DNA from: CALCCV01 sp964388665
GTDB taxonomy: Bacteria > Bdellovibrionota > Bdellovibrionia > Bdellovibrionales > Bdellovibrionaceae
DNA: 13,617 nt
NCBI GenBank assembly: GCA_964388665.1
Contig: CAYMBJ010000093.1
Coordinates: forward strand, 1 to 13,617
Reading direction: 5' to 3'
This document shows, piece after piece, positions 13,492-13,617 of this stretch. The translations under genes and the position numbers were made by a program. The notes under the pieces are model-generated. The model was given only the letters and a program-made list of their open reading frames with translations. It was not told where the DNA came from and did no database searches. How positions within the stretch are numbered: position 1 is the stretch's first letter; each line of letters opens with the position of its first letter.

Positions 13492-13617
13492 CCTTTCTGT
13501 CTTACCCCTCTTATCGGCACAGACCGAAGGTCAAAAAAATAGATAATATCGTACGCACCAATACTAACAGGCTCCTGAAAAACTCATAATTTTTTGATTT
13601 TTAAATCAAAATGTTGT
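13492..13617 (-). promoter_or_regulatory. Probable promoter region of the leftward osmotic/potassium cluster
   Basis: This is the only non-coding space upstream of the four-gene cluster inside the window. On the minus strand a TATTAT element lies ~50 bases before the BON gene with a weak CTGTTA 16 bases before it, a poor sigma-70 match. A perfect 20-base palindrome lies farther upstream. The region is AT-rich. The exact promoter cannot be fixed by eye. Confidence 0.35.
13592..13611. promoter_or_regulatory. Perfect AT-rich palindrome, possible operator or terminator stem
   Basis: The arms TTTTGATTT and AAATCAAAA are perfect over 9 bases with a TT centre. It lies ~110 bases upstream of the BON gene. 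It could be a regulator-binding site for the leftward cluster, or a stem belonging to a gene outside the window. Confidence 0.4.

Overview
The window looks like chromosomal DNA of a Gram-negative bacterium. Several products carry Sec signal peptides, there is a periplasmic-type MltB lytic transglycosylase, and one ATPase appears to have a large periplasmic segment. The mix of genes and the moderate base composition would suit a Bdellovibrio-like or other deltaproteobacterium-related lineage. No marker gene proves this, so the lineage is a low-confidence guess. All functional calls rest on reading motifs in the translated sequence; no database search was run.

Left part (1-4583). The first ~50 bases hold two tandem copies of a ~23-base repeat that resemble the end of an IS21-family element whose body would lie to the left of the window. 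A 340-base gap with an 8-base tandem repeat follows. Three rightward genes come next: an exported or membrane-anchored protein with a malectin-like domain, a PST-rich linker and a lyase-like beta-sandwich domain (405-2153); a protein joining a four-cysteine zinc-ribbon-like motif to a CarH-like cobalamin-binding domain (2309-3103); and an MltB-type lytic transglycosylase without an ATG start (3372-4265). A small leftward unknown gene with a strong ribosome binding site (4305-4583) converges on the last of these.

Middle (4584-7045). A probable two-gene stress operon encodes a site-2 protease relative whose zinc motif reads HELGY instead of HELGH, then an Hsp20 small heat-shock protein. It ends in a very strong hairpin terminator. 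A small secreted protein of unknown role (6520-7023) follows and converges on the long leftward cluster, with a compact shared terminator between them.

Right part (13482 down to 7042, all leftward). Four genes form one probable transcription unit: a double-BON-domain protein; a large membrane ATPase (signal peptide, periplasmic coiled-coil region, several membrane helices, AAA-type ATPase, winged helix); an MscS mechanosensitive channel whose start overlaps the ATPase stop by 8 bases; and an APC-superfamily transporter carrying two universal-stress-protein domains, whose membrane part aligns by eye with KUP/KimA potassium transporters at several ion-site residues. BON domains, MscK/MscS channels and KimA are all linked to potassium or osmotic control, so this is most simply read as a potassium/turgor homeostasis module in which an ATPase may control a small MscS pore. 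This is the best candidate in the window for an undescribed system. With the neighbouring Hsp20 and protease genes, the right two thirds of the window read as a stress-response region.
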